64,000 nt of DNA from Streptomyces sp. NBC_00370. GTDB taxonomy: Bacteria > Actinomycetota > Actinomycetes > Streptomycetales > Streptomycetaceae. The notes under the pieces are model-generated. The model did not search any database. It had not been told where the DNA came from and saw only the letters and a program-made list of their open reading frames with translations. The stretch is from the NCBI RefSeq assembly GCF_036084755.1, contig NZ_CP107968.1:8192001-8256000 (forward strand). Reading direction: 5' to 3'. Made by a program: the position numbers and the translations under genes. Below are positions 1 to 8,299 of the stretch, piece after piece (the stretch's first letter is position 1; each line of letters begins with the position of its first letter).

Positions 1-2
1 AC

Positions 3-875
3 ATCTACTCGGGGCTGCCAGTGGCGCTTTCGCTCCTGCACCAGGGCAAGCAGGTGTATCTCGCGAACCTCTCCTTCAGCGCACTCGCCGGTCTCCCGAC
101 CGATGACTGGGTCGCCCCCGATCTGGCCGCCATCACCCCCGACTCCGCTCCCCACCAGAGCTATTTCCCTGAGCGGACCCTCGCTCAGTGGCTGCACCCG
201 CACGGCTACCCGTCCACCGTGTACGCCTTTCCCCAGACCGGGGTGCGCCCGCTGCGCGCCGCCTACCAAGCCCTGATCGAGTTGCACGACATCGACGCCG
301 TGGTGCTGGTCGACGGCGGTACGGACATTCTGCTCCGCGGTGACGAAGCCGGCCTCGGCACTCCGGAGGAGGATCTGACCAGTGTGGCGGCGCTGGCCGC
401 GCTCGATAGCGTCCCGACCCGGCTCGTCGTGTCGGTCGGCTTCGGTGTGGACGCGTACCACGGCGTCAATCACGTGCAGGTACTGGAGAATATCGCCGCG
501 CTGGAGCGGGACGGTGCGTACCTCGGCGCGTTCTCGATACCGCGCGCCACCCGTGAGGGCGCTCTCTATCTCGACGCCGTCGCGCACGCTCAGCACCACA
601 CCCCGGAGCACCCCAGTATCGTCAACGGATCCATCGCGGCAGCCGTGCAAGGCTCGTTCGGGGACGTCCGGTTCACCGATCGCACCCGGGGCAGCGAGTT
701 GTTCATCAACCCACTGATGTCCCTGTACTTCGCCTTCGACCTCCCGGGTCTGGCGGCCCGCTGTCTCTACCTGGATCAGATCGAGGACACCCAGCTGATA
801 CGCCAAGTGCACTCACGGATAGCTGAGTTCCGCGAATCCATAGTGACCCGCCCACCCCGCGGTTTCCCGCACTAG
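3..875 (+). CDS. DUF1152-type protein, 5' end cut by window edge
   Basis: The reading frame is open to the window edge: the codons before the GTG at 21 read I-Y-S-G-L-P and run straight into V-A-L-S-L-L. The true start therefore most likely lies outside the window and this is the C-terminal part of about 290 residues. The text QGKQVYLANLSFSAL near the start and VVLVDGGTDILLRGDE near residue 95 resemble the DUF1152 family, whose biochemical role I do not know. There is no signal peptide or membrane segment. It runs towards the minus-strand LysR gene, with about 50 bases between the two stops. The family call is from memory of conserved text only. Confidence 0.7.
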   Translation: MYSGLPVALSLLHQGKQVYLANLSFSALAGLPTDDWVAPDLAAITPDSAPHQSYFPERTLAQWLHPHGYPSTVYAFPQTGVRPLRAAYQALIELHDIDAVVLVDGGTDILLRGDEAGLGTPEEDLTSVAALAALDSVPTRLVVSVGFGVDAYHGVNHVQVLENIAALERDGAYLGAFSIPRATREGALYLDAVAHAQHHTPEHPSIVNGSIAAAVQGSFGDVRFTDRTRGSELFINPLMSLYFAFDLPGLAARCLYLDQIEDTQLIRQVHSRIAEFRESIVTRPPRGFPH

Positions 876-924
876 GTCTGTCCGACAGGCGCGTGCGTGG
901 CGGACCTCATGCTGGGCGACCGCC

Positions 925-1839
925 TCATGGCGCCGTCGTCACCGGCCCGTCGTCCTGTGCCGGCGAGTGGTCCGCGTCGAGGATTTCCAGCAGGCGCGTG
1001 GCCGAAGCCTCCGCGTGTGTGGCCGTGATGGCGGACACCACCCACTGCGGGGTGGATTCCGGCGGCAGTTGGATGCTCGTGAGGCCCGCGGCCTGGGGCT
1101 TGGCCGCGATGTGCTGGGGCACGAGGGCAATGCCGAGGCCGCGGTGAATCAGGTCCAGCAAGGTGTGGATGTCGTCCACCGTGCAGCGCACCCGCCGCGT
1201 CACGCTCGCCGCCGTGCACGCCGCGTCGTTGAGGGACCGCATGGCCCACGACGGGCGGAAGTCGATGAACTCACGATCACGCAGCTCCGCCCACTCGATG
1301 CTCGTACGGGCCGCGAGCGCATGGTCGGACGGGGTCAGCAGGACGACCGAACGACGTCCCAGTTCCACGCTGTTGGCAATCGCGAGATGGTCGGTCGTCG
1401 CGACGAACGCGACGTCGAGGTCGCCCCTGCGGGTCTGCGCGACGAGGTCGTGCGATCCGGCCTGCGTGAAGTGGATGTCGACCAGCGGATACCGCCGGTG
1501 GAACCGTTCGAGCAGCGGCGGCACATCGACCACGCCGAGGCACTGCTCGGCCCCCACCCGCAGCCGCCCGGACAGCGCGTGGGTCGCGCGGATCACCGCG
1601 TCCCGTCCGGCGGCGGCCTGGGCGAGCGCGCCGCGTGCGAACGGGAGGAGGGCGAGACCGGCGTCCGTGGGGTCGACACGGCGGGTGGTCCGGGTGAACA
1701 GCGGCGTGCCCAGCTCGTCCTCAAGGCTGCGGATCGCGGCCGAAAGCCCGGACTGGGACACCTGGCAGACGGCCGCCGCCCGGGTGAAGTGCTGCTCGTC
1801 GGCGAGGGCTACGAGGTACTCCATCTGACGCAAGTCCAT
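925..1839 (-). CDS. LysR family transcriptional regulator
   Basis: This is a 304-residue protein of normal LysR length. An N-terminal winged helix-turn-helix lies at about residues 1-60 (MDLRQMEYLVALADEQHFTR, then SQSGLSAAIRSLEDELGTPLF), followed by an effector-binding domain at about 90-290. I chose the ATG at 1839 because the domain begins there; the open frame continues upstream to 2208 only as an antisense shadow of the neighbour. It is transcribed away from the aldo/keto reductase gene starting at 1942. That divergent arrangement is typical of a LysR regulator controlling its neighbour and itself. The effector is unknown. Confidence 0.93.
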   Translation of the reverse strand: MDLRQMEYLVALADEQHFTRAAAVCQVSQSGLSAAIRSLEDELGTPLFTRTTRRVDPTDAGLALLPFARGALAQAAAGRDAVIRATHALSGRLRVGAEQCLGVVDVPPLLERFHRRYPLVDIHFTQAGSHDLVAQTRRGDLDVAFVATTDHLAIANSVELGRRSVVLLTPSDHALAARTSIEWAELRDREFIDFRPSWAMRSLNDAACTAASVTRRVRCTVDDIHTLLDLIHRGLGIALVPQHIAAKPQAAGLTSIQLPPESTPQWVVSAITATHAEASATRLLEILDADHSPAQDDGPVTTAP

Positions 1840-1941
1840 TGATCGACCCTGTTTCTTAATCGCATCGGTGGCAGTCATTTTACTTCTGATCAGGGCCTGC
1901 TTACGGTGGGGATCTACCACCACCGGCTGGAAAGGCCCCCC
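1840..1941. promoter_or_regulatory. Divergent promoter region with LysR-type palindrome
   Basis: This is the 102-bp gap between the divergent LysR and aldo/keto reductase genes. It is visibly richer in A+T than its flanks and holds the perfect palindrome CTGATCAG at 1886-1893, a plausible core of a LysR site. GGAAAGG at 1929-1935 is a well-spaced ribosome site for the GTG at 1942. Confidence 0.5.
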
Positions 1942-2805
1942 GTGCAGCGACGCACTGTCGGAACCCGCACCGTCAGCCCGATCGGATTCGGCGGTATGCC
2001 GATCTCGATCGAGGGACGTCCCGACGAGGCGAGGTCCATCGCAACCATCCACGCGGCTCTCGACGCCGGTGTCACCCTCATCGACACCGCCGACGCCTAC
2101 CACCGCGACGCCGGCGAGGTCGGCCACAACGAGGATCTCATCGCCCGTGCCCTGCGCTCCTACGGCGGCGACACCGGCGACGTACTGATCGCCACCAAGG
2201 GCGGCCATCTGCGTCCCGGCGACGGTTCATGGACGCTGAACGGCCGGCCCGAGTACCTCAAGCAGGCCGCGAAGGCCTCCGCCCAGCGGCTCGGCGTCGA
2301 GGCGATCGGCCTCTACCAGTTCCACCGGCCCGACCCGGAGGTCCCCTACGCCGACTCGATCGGCGCCGTCCGGGACCTCCTGGACGAAGGCGTCATCGCC
2401 ATGGCCGGCATCTCGAACGCGACGGTGGCGCAGATCGACGAGGCCAACGAGATACTCGGCGGACGGCTCGTCTCGGTGCAGAACCAGTTCTCGCCGGCGT
2501 TCCGATCCAGCCTCGACGAACTCCGGCACTGCGCCGATCTCGGCATCGCCTTCCTGCCGTGGTCCCCGCTGGGCGGCATCCGCCGCGCCGCCGCTGTCGG
2601 CGAGCGGCACACGGCGTTCCAGACCGTCGCCGACGCCCACGGCGTGAGCCCGCAGCAGATCGCGCTCGCCTGGGAGCTGGCCCTCGCGCCCGTCGTGATC
2701 CCGATCCCGGGCGCGTCCCGTCCCGCGAGCGTCCAGGACTCGGTGCGCGCCGCCGAGCTGACCCTCGGCGCCGACGAACTCGCCGCACTGTCACACGCCG
2801 GCTGA
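1942..2805 (+). CDS. Aldo/keto reductase
   Basis: This NAD(P)H-dependent oxidoreductase of the aldo/keto reductase TIM-barrel superfamily has 287 residues. Visible signatures are VTLIDTADAY (catalytic Asp and Tyr region), LIATKGG (catalytic Lys strand), IGLYQFHRPDP with the conserved His, and IPIPGASRPASVQDSV near the C terminus for cofactor binding. I chose the GTG at 1942 over 1906 because GGAAAGG lies six bases upstream and family homology starts at RRTVG. It is followed after 60 bases by a second aldo/keto reductase in the same direction, and is probably controlled by the divergent LysR regulator. The substrate is unknown. Confidence 0.9.
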   Translation: MQRRTVGTRTVSPIGFGGMPISIEGRPDEARSIATIHAALDAGVTLIDTADAYHRDAGEVGHNEDLIARALRSYGGDTGDVLIATKGGHLRPGDGSWTLNGRPEYLKQAAKASAQRLGVEAIGLYQFHRPDPEVPYADSIGAVRDLLDEGVIAMAGISNATVAQIDEANEILGGRLVSVQNQFSPAFRSSLDELRHCADLGIAFLPWSPLGGIRRAAAVGERHTAFQTVADAHGVSPQQIALAWELALAPVVIPIPGASRPASVQDSVRAAELTLGADELAALSHAG

Positions 2806-2865
2806 CCCCGCCCGTCCTGTGTGCGAATCTGACCAGCGGATCCGACCATCCGAAAGGAAAAGGCC

Positions 2866-3801
2866 GTGAAGACCTTCACCCTGCCCGGCACCAAGATCGT
2901 CGCCCCGAACGTGGTGCTCGGCTTGATGCGCATCGCCGAGAAGACCGACGACGAGATCCGTGAACTCGTGCGCACCGCGCGCGACGCGGGCATCGACTTC
3001 CTCGACCACGCCGACGTCTACGGCCGTGAGCTGCACGAGTGCGAACGCCGCTTCGCCGAGGCGATGGCGCTCAGCCCGTCGCAGCGCGACGAGTTCACGA
3101 TCCAGACGAAGGCCGGGATCGTCACGGACGGGCCGTACTTCGACTTCTCGTACGAGCACATCGTCAAGTCCGCCGAGGCCTCACTCGACGCGCTGCGGAC
3201 CGACCACATCGACATCCTGCTGCTGCACCGCCCCGACGCGCTCGTGGAGCCCGAGGAGGTGGCCCGCGCTTTCGACGAGCTCGAATCGTCCGGCAAGGTC
3301 CGCGCCTTCGGTGTCTCGAACCACACCCCGCGCCAGATCGACCTGCTGCGCAAGTACGTGCGTCAGCCGATCGTGGCCAACCAGCTCCAGCTCTCGATCA
3401 CCCACCAGCCGATCATCGCTCAGGGTGTCTCCGCGAACATGCTCGCCGAGCAGCAGTCGGTCACTCTCGACGGCGGCGGGATCGTCGACTACTGCCGGCT
3501 GAACGACATCACCGTCCAGGCGTGGTCGCCCTTCCAGGCCGGCTTCTTCACGGGCGTCTTCCTCGGCTCGCCCGACTACCCCGAGCTCAACGCCGTCATC
3601 GACCGGCTCGCGGGGCAGTACGACGTCCCGCCGATCGCGATCGCGACCGCGTGGATCACCCGCCACCCCGCTCAGATGCAGGTCGTGCTCGGCACCACCA
3701 GCCCCGAGCGCGTCGCGGGCGCGGCCCAGGGCTCGGAGCTGCCTCTCACCCGGGCCGAGTGGTACGAGCTGTTCCGCGCCTCGGGCCACCTCGTTCCCTG
3801 A
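2866..3801 (+). CDS. Aldo/keto reductase, YdhF-like
   Basis: This is a 311-residue aldo/keto reductase. The catalytic tetrad is visible: D-H-A-D-V-Y-G (Asp/Tyr), TIQTKAGI (Lys) and ILLLHRPD (His). FGVSNHTPRQIDLL and VLGTTSPERV are typical of the YdhF branch of oxidoreductases. The GTG start at 2866 has a strong GAAAGGAAAAGG ribosome site. The 60-base gap after the first reductase has no obvious terminator, so the two probably share a transcript. An imperfect hairpin (GACGCC at 3861-3866 with GGCGTC at 3872-3877) follows and may end it. Confidence 0.9.
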   Translation: MKTFTLPGTKIVAPNVVLGLMRIAEKTDDEIRELVRTARDAGIDFLDHADVYGRELHECERRFAEAMALSPSQRDEFTIQTKAGIVTDGPYFDFSYEHIVKSAEASLDALRTDHIDILLLHRPDALVEPEEVARAFDELESSGKVRAFGVSNHTPRQIDLLRKYVRQPIVANQLQLSITHQPIIAQGVSANMLAEQQSVTLDGGGIVDYCRLNDITVQAWSPFQAGFFTGVFLGSPDYPELNAVIDRLAGQYDVPPIAIATAWITRHPAQMQVVLGTTSPERVAGAAQGSELPLTRAEWYELFRASGHLVP

Positions 3802-3959
3802 GCCCGGACGCCCGGACATCCGGCCGCGTCGTTGAGGACGACGGCGACGGCGACGCTCACGACGCCCCCTCGGCGTCGTTCATCATGGCGATCCAGCTGT
3901 GGGGCGCGTCGTCGCCGAGCGCGGGCGCACGACAGGCGCTGCGTGCCGTCGCGCGTGCC

Positions 3960-4182
3960 GCAACGCGGGGTCTCCGACTCCGCGGGCGTGCTCGTGAACT
4001 ACATCCTCGGTGTCGCCGAGCGGTGGGCCCAACTCCACCCCGCCACATACCCGTCCGTGTACAACGCCAGGACGCAACTGCGCGAACACGACGACCGTGA
4101 GCAGTTCCTGGCCGGCATCGATCTCATCCTGGTCGGCATCGCGACCGTGAACCGCGCGGGCGAGGGCGGCTCTGCCCGGTAG
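3960..4182 (+). pseudogene. TetR regulator C-terminal remnant
   Basis: The frame ending at 4182 contains a recognisable C-terminal ligand-binding segment of a TetR-class regulator: GVLVNYILGVAERWAQL, then TYPSVYNARTQLREHDDREQ and FLAGIDLILVGIATVN. No helix-turn-helix precedes it; upstream the frame is low-complexity Arg/Thr/Ser text. The last helix closely resembles EQFLAGLELTLAGL of the intact TetR at 48889-49611. I read this as the decayed end of a TetR gene that may once have served the reductases. A short functional fragment is possible but unlikely. Confidence 0.6.
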
Positions 4183-4311
4183 CGAACCGCGACCCGTGCG
4201 GTCCGTCCGCCGAACTGTCGAACAAAAGACTTGTGTCCCGCGTTTGAAAGCGCCGGAGCGGTACAGACGGTGTTCTGACACAAACTTTATACGACCAGGT
4301 AGGAGACGTTC

Positions 4312-4581
4312 ATGGGCATCATTGCCTGGATCATCATCGGGTTGCTCGCAGGCCTCATCGCGAAGGCGCTGATGCCGGGCAAGGACCCGGGAGGCATCAT
4401 CATCACGATGCTCATCGGCATCGCGGGAGGTCTTCTCGGCGGCTGGCTCGGCAAGGTCATCTTCGGCGTCGACTCCATAGACGGCTTCTTCGACCTCTCC
4501 ACCTGGATCGCCGCCATCATCGGTTCGATCATCCTGCTCATCCTCTACCGGGTGATCACCGGGAACCGCCGCCACGCCTGA
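4312..4581 (+). CDS. GlsB/YeaQ/YmgE-type stress membrane protein
   Basis: This 89-residue hydrophobic protein of the transglycosylase-associated (GlsB/YeaQ/YmgE) family has three membrane segments, at about residues 3-20, 27-48 and 62-82. The glycine-rich text GIIAWIIIGLLAGLIAKALM and GIAGGLLGGWLGKVIFG is characteristic. Members sit in the membrane and are often induced by general stress. AGGAG upstream of the ATG is a good ribosome site. A 16-bp perfect hairpin follows at 4603-4639, so it is probably a single-gene transcript. Confidence 0.9.
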   Translation: MGIIAWIIIGLLAGLIAKALMPGKDPGGIIITMLIGIAGGLLGGWLGKVIFGVDSIDGFFDLSTWIAAIIGSIILLILYRVITGNRRHA

Positions 4582-4602
4582 CCCCGCGTCGGTACAGCTT
4601 CC

Positions 4603-4639
4603 GCGAACGGCTCCGCCCCCTGAGGGCGGAGCCGTTCGC
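4603..4639 (+). terminator. Perfect 16-bp stem-loop terminator
   Basis: The arms at 4603-4618 and 4624-4639 are perfectly complementary, with a 5-base loop. There is no T tract, as is common in high-GC actinomycetes. It lies 22 bases after the stop of the GlsB-type gene. Confidence 0.75.
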
Positions 4640-4734
4640 ATGTCCGTCGCAGGCGACGGCCGATGAGTTCCGCCATGATCGGCAGTCAGAGACATTGTTC
4701 TGACAGCCAGGCACGTGACACGGAGGAACCAGAG

Positions 4735-5307
4735 ATGCGCACCTTGATCAGCACCGCCTTCATCTCGCTGGACGGCGTCGTGGAGGCCCCCGGCGGCGAG
4801 CCCGGCTACCGGAACGCCGGATGGACCTTCAAGGAGGTCGAGTTCCTCCCCGAGGCGTTCGAGATCAAGGGCCGTGAGCAGCAGGAAGCCGCCGCCATGC
4901 TGATGGGCCGGACCAGCTACGAGAGCTTCAGTCCGGTGTGGCCCGACATGGCGGACTTCGCCGACTACAAGGTGATGCCGAAGTACGTCGTCTCCACCAC
5001 CCTCGGCGAGGGCGACCTGGTGTCGAACTGGGGCGAGACGACGATCCTGCGCTCACTCGACGAGGTCGCCGCGCTGAAGGAGACCCCGGGCGGCCCGATC
5101 ATCGTCCACGGCAGCGCCTCCCTGAACCGGTCCCTCTCGGACGCCGGCCTGATCGACCGCTACCACCTGATCGTCTTCCCGCTACTGCTCGGCGCGGGCA
5201 AGCGCCTCTTCAGCGCGACGGACAAGGACACGCAGAAGCTGAAGCTCGTCGAGCACGAGGCCTACGCCAACGGCCTGCAGAAGAACGTCTTCGACGTCGT
5301 GCACTGA
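4735..5307 (+). CDS. RibD C-terminal/dihydrofolate reductase-like protein
   Basis: This 190-residue protein belongs to the RibD C-terminal/DHFR-fold family. LISTAFISLDGVVEAPGG is the first strand; AAAMLMGRTSYESFSPVWP and IIVHGSASLNRSL follow; then LIDRYHLIVFPLLLGAGKRLF, the family's strongest signature. Members bind NADPH, and most stand-alone copies have no assigned substrate. I chose the ATG at 4735 because GGAGG lies nine bases upstream; the frame's earlier ATG at 4663 has no support. A hairpin follows the stop. Confidence 0.88.
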   Translation: MRTLISTAFISLDGVVEAPGGEPGYRNAGWTFKEVEFLPEAFEIKGREQQEAAAMLMGRTSYESFSPVWPDMADFADYKVMPKYVVSTTLGEGDLVSNWGETTILRSLDEVAALKETPGGPIIVHGSASLNRSLSDAGLIDRYHLIVFPLLLGAGKRLFSATDKDTQKLKLVEHEAYANGLQKNVFDVVH

Positions 5308-5310
5308 CAA

Positions 5311-5344
5311 GAAGGCGGCCCGCTGCAAGCGGGCTGCGGCCTTC
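5311..5344 (+). terminator. Imperfect stem-loop terminator
   Basis: A GC-rich hairpin directly follows the stop of the reductase-like gene. AAGGC plus GCCCGC on the left pairs with GCGGGC plus GCCTT on the right, with two internal mismatches and a loop of about five bases. Confidence 0.6.
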
Positions 5345-5424
5345 CTGCGGGGTCGTCGGCCCGCGCGACCTTCCGGTCCGAAAACCGCGAGACCGATTGC
5401 CCGCGTCTCCCTAGTCTGTGCAGC

Positions 5425-6429
5425 ATGATGAACTCGCCTCGCGTCGAATCGCCCCACCGCCGCGCTCAGTTGCTCGCGGCTGGTGCGGCGAGCGTGACCG
5501 TGTGTCTGTGGGCCTCGGCCTTCGTTTCGATCCGCAGTGCGGGCGCCGCGTATTCGCCGGGAGCGTTGGCGCTGGGGCGGCTGCTTGCGGGAGCCCTCGT
5601 GCTCGGCGTCGTCTGTGTCGTACGGGGTGAGGGGCTACCGCCGCGCGGGGCGTGGCGCGGGATCGTGTTGTCCGGCGTCCTGTGGTTCGGGCTCTACATG
5701 GTGGTGCTGAACTGGGGCGAGCAGCAGGTGGACGCCGGTACGGCGGCGCTGGTGGTGAACATCGGCCCGATCCTGATGGCGCTGCTCGCCGCTCGGCTGC
5801 TGGGGGAGGCGATGCCGTCGCGGCTCGTGGCAGGCATGGCGGTGTCGTTCGCAGGGGCGGTCGCCGTGGGTGTGTCGATGTCCGGCGACGGTGGTTCCTC
5901 GGTTCTGGGCGTGTTGTTGTGCCTGGTCGCCGCCGTTACGTACGCCGGAGGTGTCGTGGCGCAGAAGCCCGCCCTGGGACACGCGAGCGCGCTTCAGGTG
6001 ACGACGTTCGGCTGTCTGGTCGGGGCTGTGCTCTGCTTGCCGTTCGCCGGTCAGCTGGTCCACGACGCGGCCGACGCACCCGTGTCCGCGACGCTCAACA
6101 TGGTCTATCTGGGCGTCTTTCCGACCGCGCTGGCGTTCACGACCTGGGCGTACGCCCTTGCCCGTACCAGCGCGAGCCGCATGGGCGCGACGACGTACGC
6201 GGTGCCCGCCCTGGTGGTTCTGATGTCCTGGCTCTTCCTGGACGAGGTCCCGGGCCTTCTGACGCTTGCGGGCGGGGCGCTGTGCCTGGCGGGTGTGGCG
6301 GTTTCGCGCTCCCGACCACGGTCGGGAGCGGCAACGGACCCAGCGGTAGTAGCGGATGACGTGACGTCAGATACCGCGTCCCGCGCCGAAGTGGCTACTG
6401 GTAACAGCCGCCCGTGCACTGGGGAGTGA
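5425..6429 (+). CDS. EamA/DMT family transporter
   Basis: This 334-residue integral membrane protein has ten predicted hydrophobic segments in two EamA halves, the drug/metabolite transporter architecture. Typical text is LWASAFVSIRSAGAAYSPG in the first segment, ALVVNIGPILMALLAARLLGE closing the first repeat and ALVVLMSWLFLDEVPG in the second. It is probably an exporter of an amino acid or small metabolite. The ATG at 5425 has no ribosome site, but TAGTCT at 5412-5417 ends seven bases before it, which fits a leaderless transcript. The last 35 residues are a polar tail. Confidence 0.88.
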   Translation: MMNSPRVESPHRRAQLLAAGAASVTVCLWASAFVSIRSAGAAYSPGALALGRLLAGALVLGVVCVVRGEGLPPRGAWRGIVLSGVLWFGLYMVVLNWGEQQVDAGTAALVVNIGPILMALLAARLLGEAMPSRLVAGMAVSFAGAVAVGVSMSGDGGSSVLGVLLCLVAAVTYAGGVVAQKPALGHASALQVTTFGCLVGAVLCLPFAGQLVHDAADAPVSATLNMVYLGVFPTALAFTTWAYALARTSASRMGATTYAVPALVVLMSWLFLDEVPGLLTLAGGALCLAGVAVSRSRPRSGAATDPAVVADDVTSDTASRAEVATGNSRPCTGE

Positions 6430-6534
6430 ACACGATCCTGCTGTCGGCCGCCGCGGAGCTGTGCTGACGGACCGTGGCCGTGGGCGCGTTGCTGGTCTCC
6501 CAGGGCATGGGCCGGTCCATCTCCTACCGGGTTC

Positions 6535-8235
6535 CTAGGCCGTGGACCCGGCATTCGCAGCCCCGGTCCGCCGTACGTGCAGCACGCTCCCGTCCAGGGG
6601 CAGCGGCGCCACGCCCACCAGGGTGAGGCCCGCGTCGGCGAACAGCCGGGCGTAGTGGTCGGCGCGCCGTTCGCGCCCGCCGACGTTGCACATCATGTGC
6701 AGGTCCCAGGCCGTGGCGAGCGAAGGCGAGCCGTCGGTGGGCAGCACCCGTTCGATGACGAGCAGATCGGCGGTGTCGGACATCGCGCGTGCGCAGTGGC
6801 GCAGGATCTCGCGGCAGCGCTCGTCGTCCCAGTCGTGCAGGACGCGGGACAGGACGTAGACGTCGCCGCCGGCGGGTACGTCCGCGAAGTCGCCCGCCCG
6901 GAAGGTGCACCGCGCTGTAAGACCGGCCGTGTCGAGGAGGCGGCGGGCGGTCTCGACGGTGTGCGGGCGCTCCAACAGCAGGCCGTGCAGGCGGGGGTGG
7001 GCGGAAAGGATCCGCGCCAGCAGTTCCCCGGCGCCACCCGCGATGTCGACCACGGTGGCCCCTTCGGCCGCCGCGCCGAGGACCGGATGGGCGGGCAGCG
7101 GGTCGAACATCCGTGAACCGGCGGTCATCGACCGGTCGAAGAGTTCGGCGAGTTCCGGGTCGCGGGCGAAGTGGTCGAAGTGGTTCTCGCCGAAGCACTG
7201 CTCGAAGGCGACCTGTCCGGTGCGTACGGTGTGTTCGAGGCCGGCGAAGGACTCGTAGAACGGCCCGCCGTACATCAGCGCCAGCGGCCGCATCGACCCT
7301 TCGGCGTCCGCGCGCAGCAGGCCGCCGGTGTCCGTGAGCCGGAAGCCGTCGCGGTCCTCGCTCACCACACCGAGCATGGTGAGGTAGCGCAGCAGAGTGG
7401 CGAGGTTCGGTGCCAGGACACCGGCCTCCTCGGCCAGTTCCGCCACGCTCACGCCCCGCCCCTCGTCCATCGCGTCGGCCACTCCGAGCCGCGCGAACGC
7501 GGCCAGGGCCTGCGTCGTCCATGCCCCGGTCAGCAGGCGCAGCAAGGTTTCGGCAGGCTGCCGCGTACGGTGCTCGTCGAGATGGGCGGCCAGGACGTCG
7601 CTGTGGTCACCGGGAACGTACAACTCCACGCGCCGGTAACCGGCCTTGGCCTCGGCGGGCGCGGTGAAGTAGAAGACCGTGCCGTTCTCGTGCGGGTTGT
7701 AGCCGCCACCGTCGGGGGTGGCGCCGTACCGTCCGAAGGTCGCGCACAGGCCGCGCAGCACCAACGGGTCCGGTGCCTCGACCTCGAAGGCGACATGCGC
7801 CTCGTGCTGCCGCTCCCGCTCCTGCGCCGCGACGGTGTCGAGAGCCGACTCCGGCGGCACGGCCAGCGCGAACACCTCGACCATGCGCCGCGCCCCGTCC
7901 GGGCACTCCACGGAGGGGCGCAGGATACGGACATCGAGTTCCGCCGCGGACCGGTTGTGCCGTGCGGCGAGACGCTCGCGTACGACAACGCTCGGCCGCG
8001 GCGGCGCGTCCGCGACGAGCCCGCAGTCGGCGAGCGCCGCGTCCAACGCCGCCTCGTCGGGCGGGAAGACGATCAGCGCCGCGTGCGAGAAGTCGCAGCG
8101 CTCCGCCAGAGCCCGCAGCTCCGGGCCGTCGAGCCCGGGAAGCAGGAGCGGGAGCAGTGTGGCGGTGTCCTGTTCCTTGACGAAGTCGACCGTCGCGCGC
8201 AGGCGGGACGTATCGCCCGACAATGCCGTGATCAT
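6535..8235 (-). CDS. O-methyltransferase with extra N-terminal domain
   Basis: This 566-residue two-part protein carries a class I SAM-dependent O-methyltransferase in residues about 225-555. It has an N-terminal winged-helix dimerisation part (AELAEEAGVLAPNLATLLRY), SAM loop VVDIAGGAGELLARIL, and RVLHDWDDERC, where His and Asp match the catalytic pair of plant-type O-methyltransferases. Residues 1 to about 220 form a domain I do not recognise (CDFSHAALIVFPPDEAAL; then GGGYNPHENGTVFYF). Normal enzymes of this family have about 340 residues. It lies 65 bases downstream of the flavin hydroxylase gene, so the pair probably hydroxylates then methylates an aromatic ring. It ends only about 105 bases from the convergent EamA gene. 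Confidence 0.85.
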   Translation of the reverse strand: MITALSGDTSRLRATVDFVKEQDTATLLPLLLPGLDGPELRALAERCDFSHAALIVFPPDEAALDAALADCGLVADAPPRPSVVVRERLAARHNRSAAELDVRILRPSVECPDGARRMVEVFALAVPPESALDTVAAQERERQHEAHVAFEVEAPDPLVLRGLCATFGRYGATPDGGGYNPHENGTVFYFTAPAEAKAGYRRVELYVPGDHSDVLAAHLDEHRTRQPAETLLRLLTGAWTTQALAAFARLGVADAMDEGRGVSVAELAEEAGVLAPNLATLLRYLTMLGVVSEDRDGFRLTDTGGLLRADAEGSMRPLALMYGGPFYESFAGLEHTVRTGQVAFEQCFGENHFDHFARDPELAELFDRSMTAGSRMFDPLPAHPVLGAAAEGATVVDIAGGAGELLARILSAHPRLHGLLLERPHTVETARRLLDTAGLTARCTFRAGDFADVPAGGDVYVLSRVLHDWDDERCREILRHCARAMSDTADLLVIERVLPTDGSPSLATAWDLHMMCNVGGRERRADHYARLFADAGLTLVGVAPLPLDGSVLHVRRTGAANAGSTA

Positions 8236-8299
8236 TGCGGGGGGATCCTCATTCCGGGGTTCGGATGTACGGATGGTGCGTGCGTGTGGGAACGACCGG

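Noticed and set aside
1840..2208. N-terminal extension of the LysR gene
   Set aside because: It would overlap the divergent aldo/keto reductase gene, and the text before MDLRQMEYL has no LysR character.
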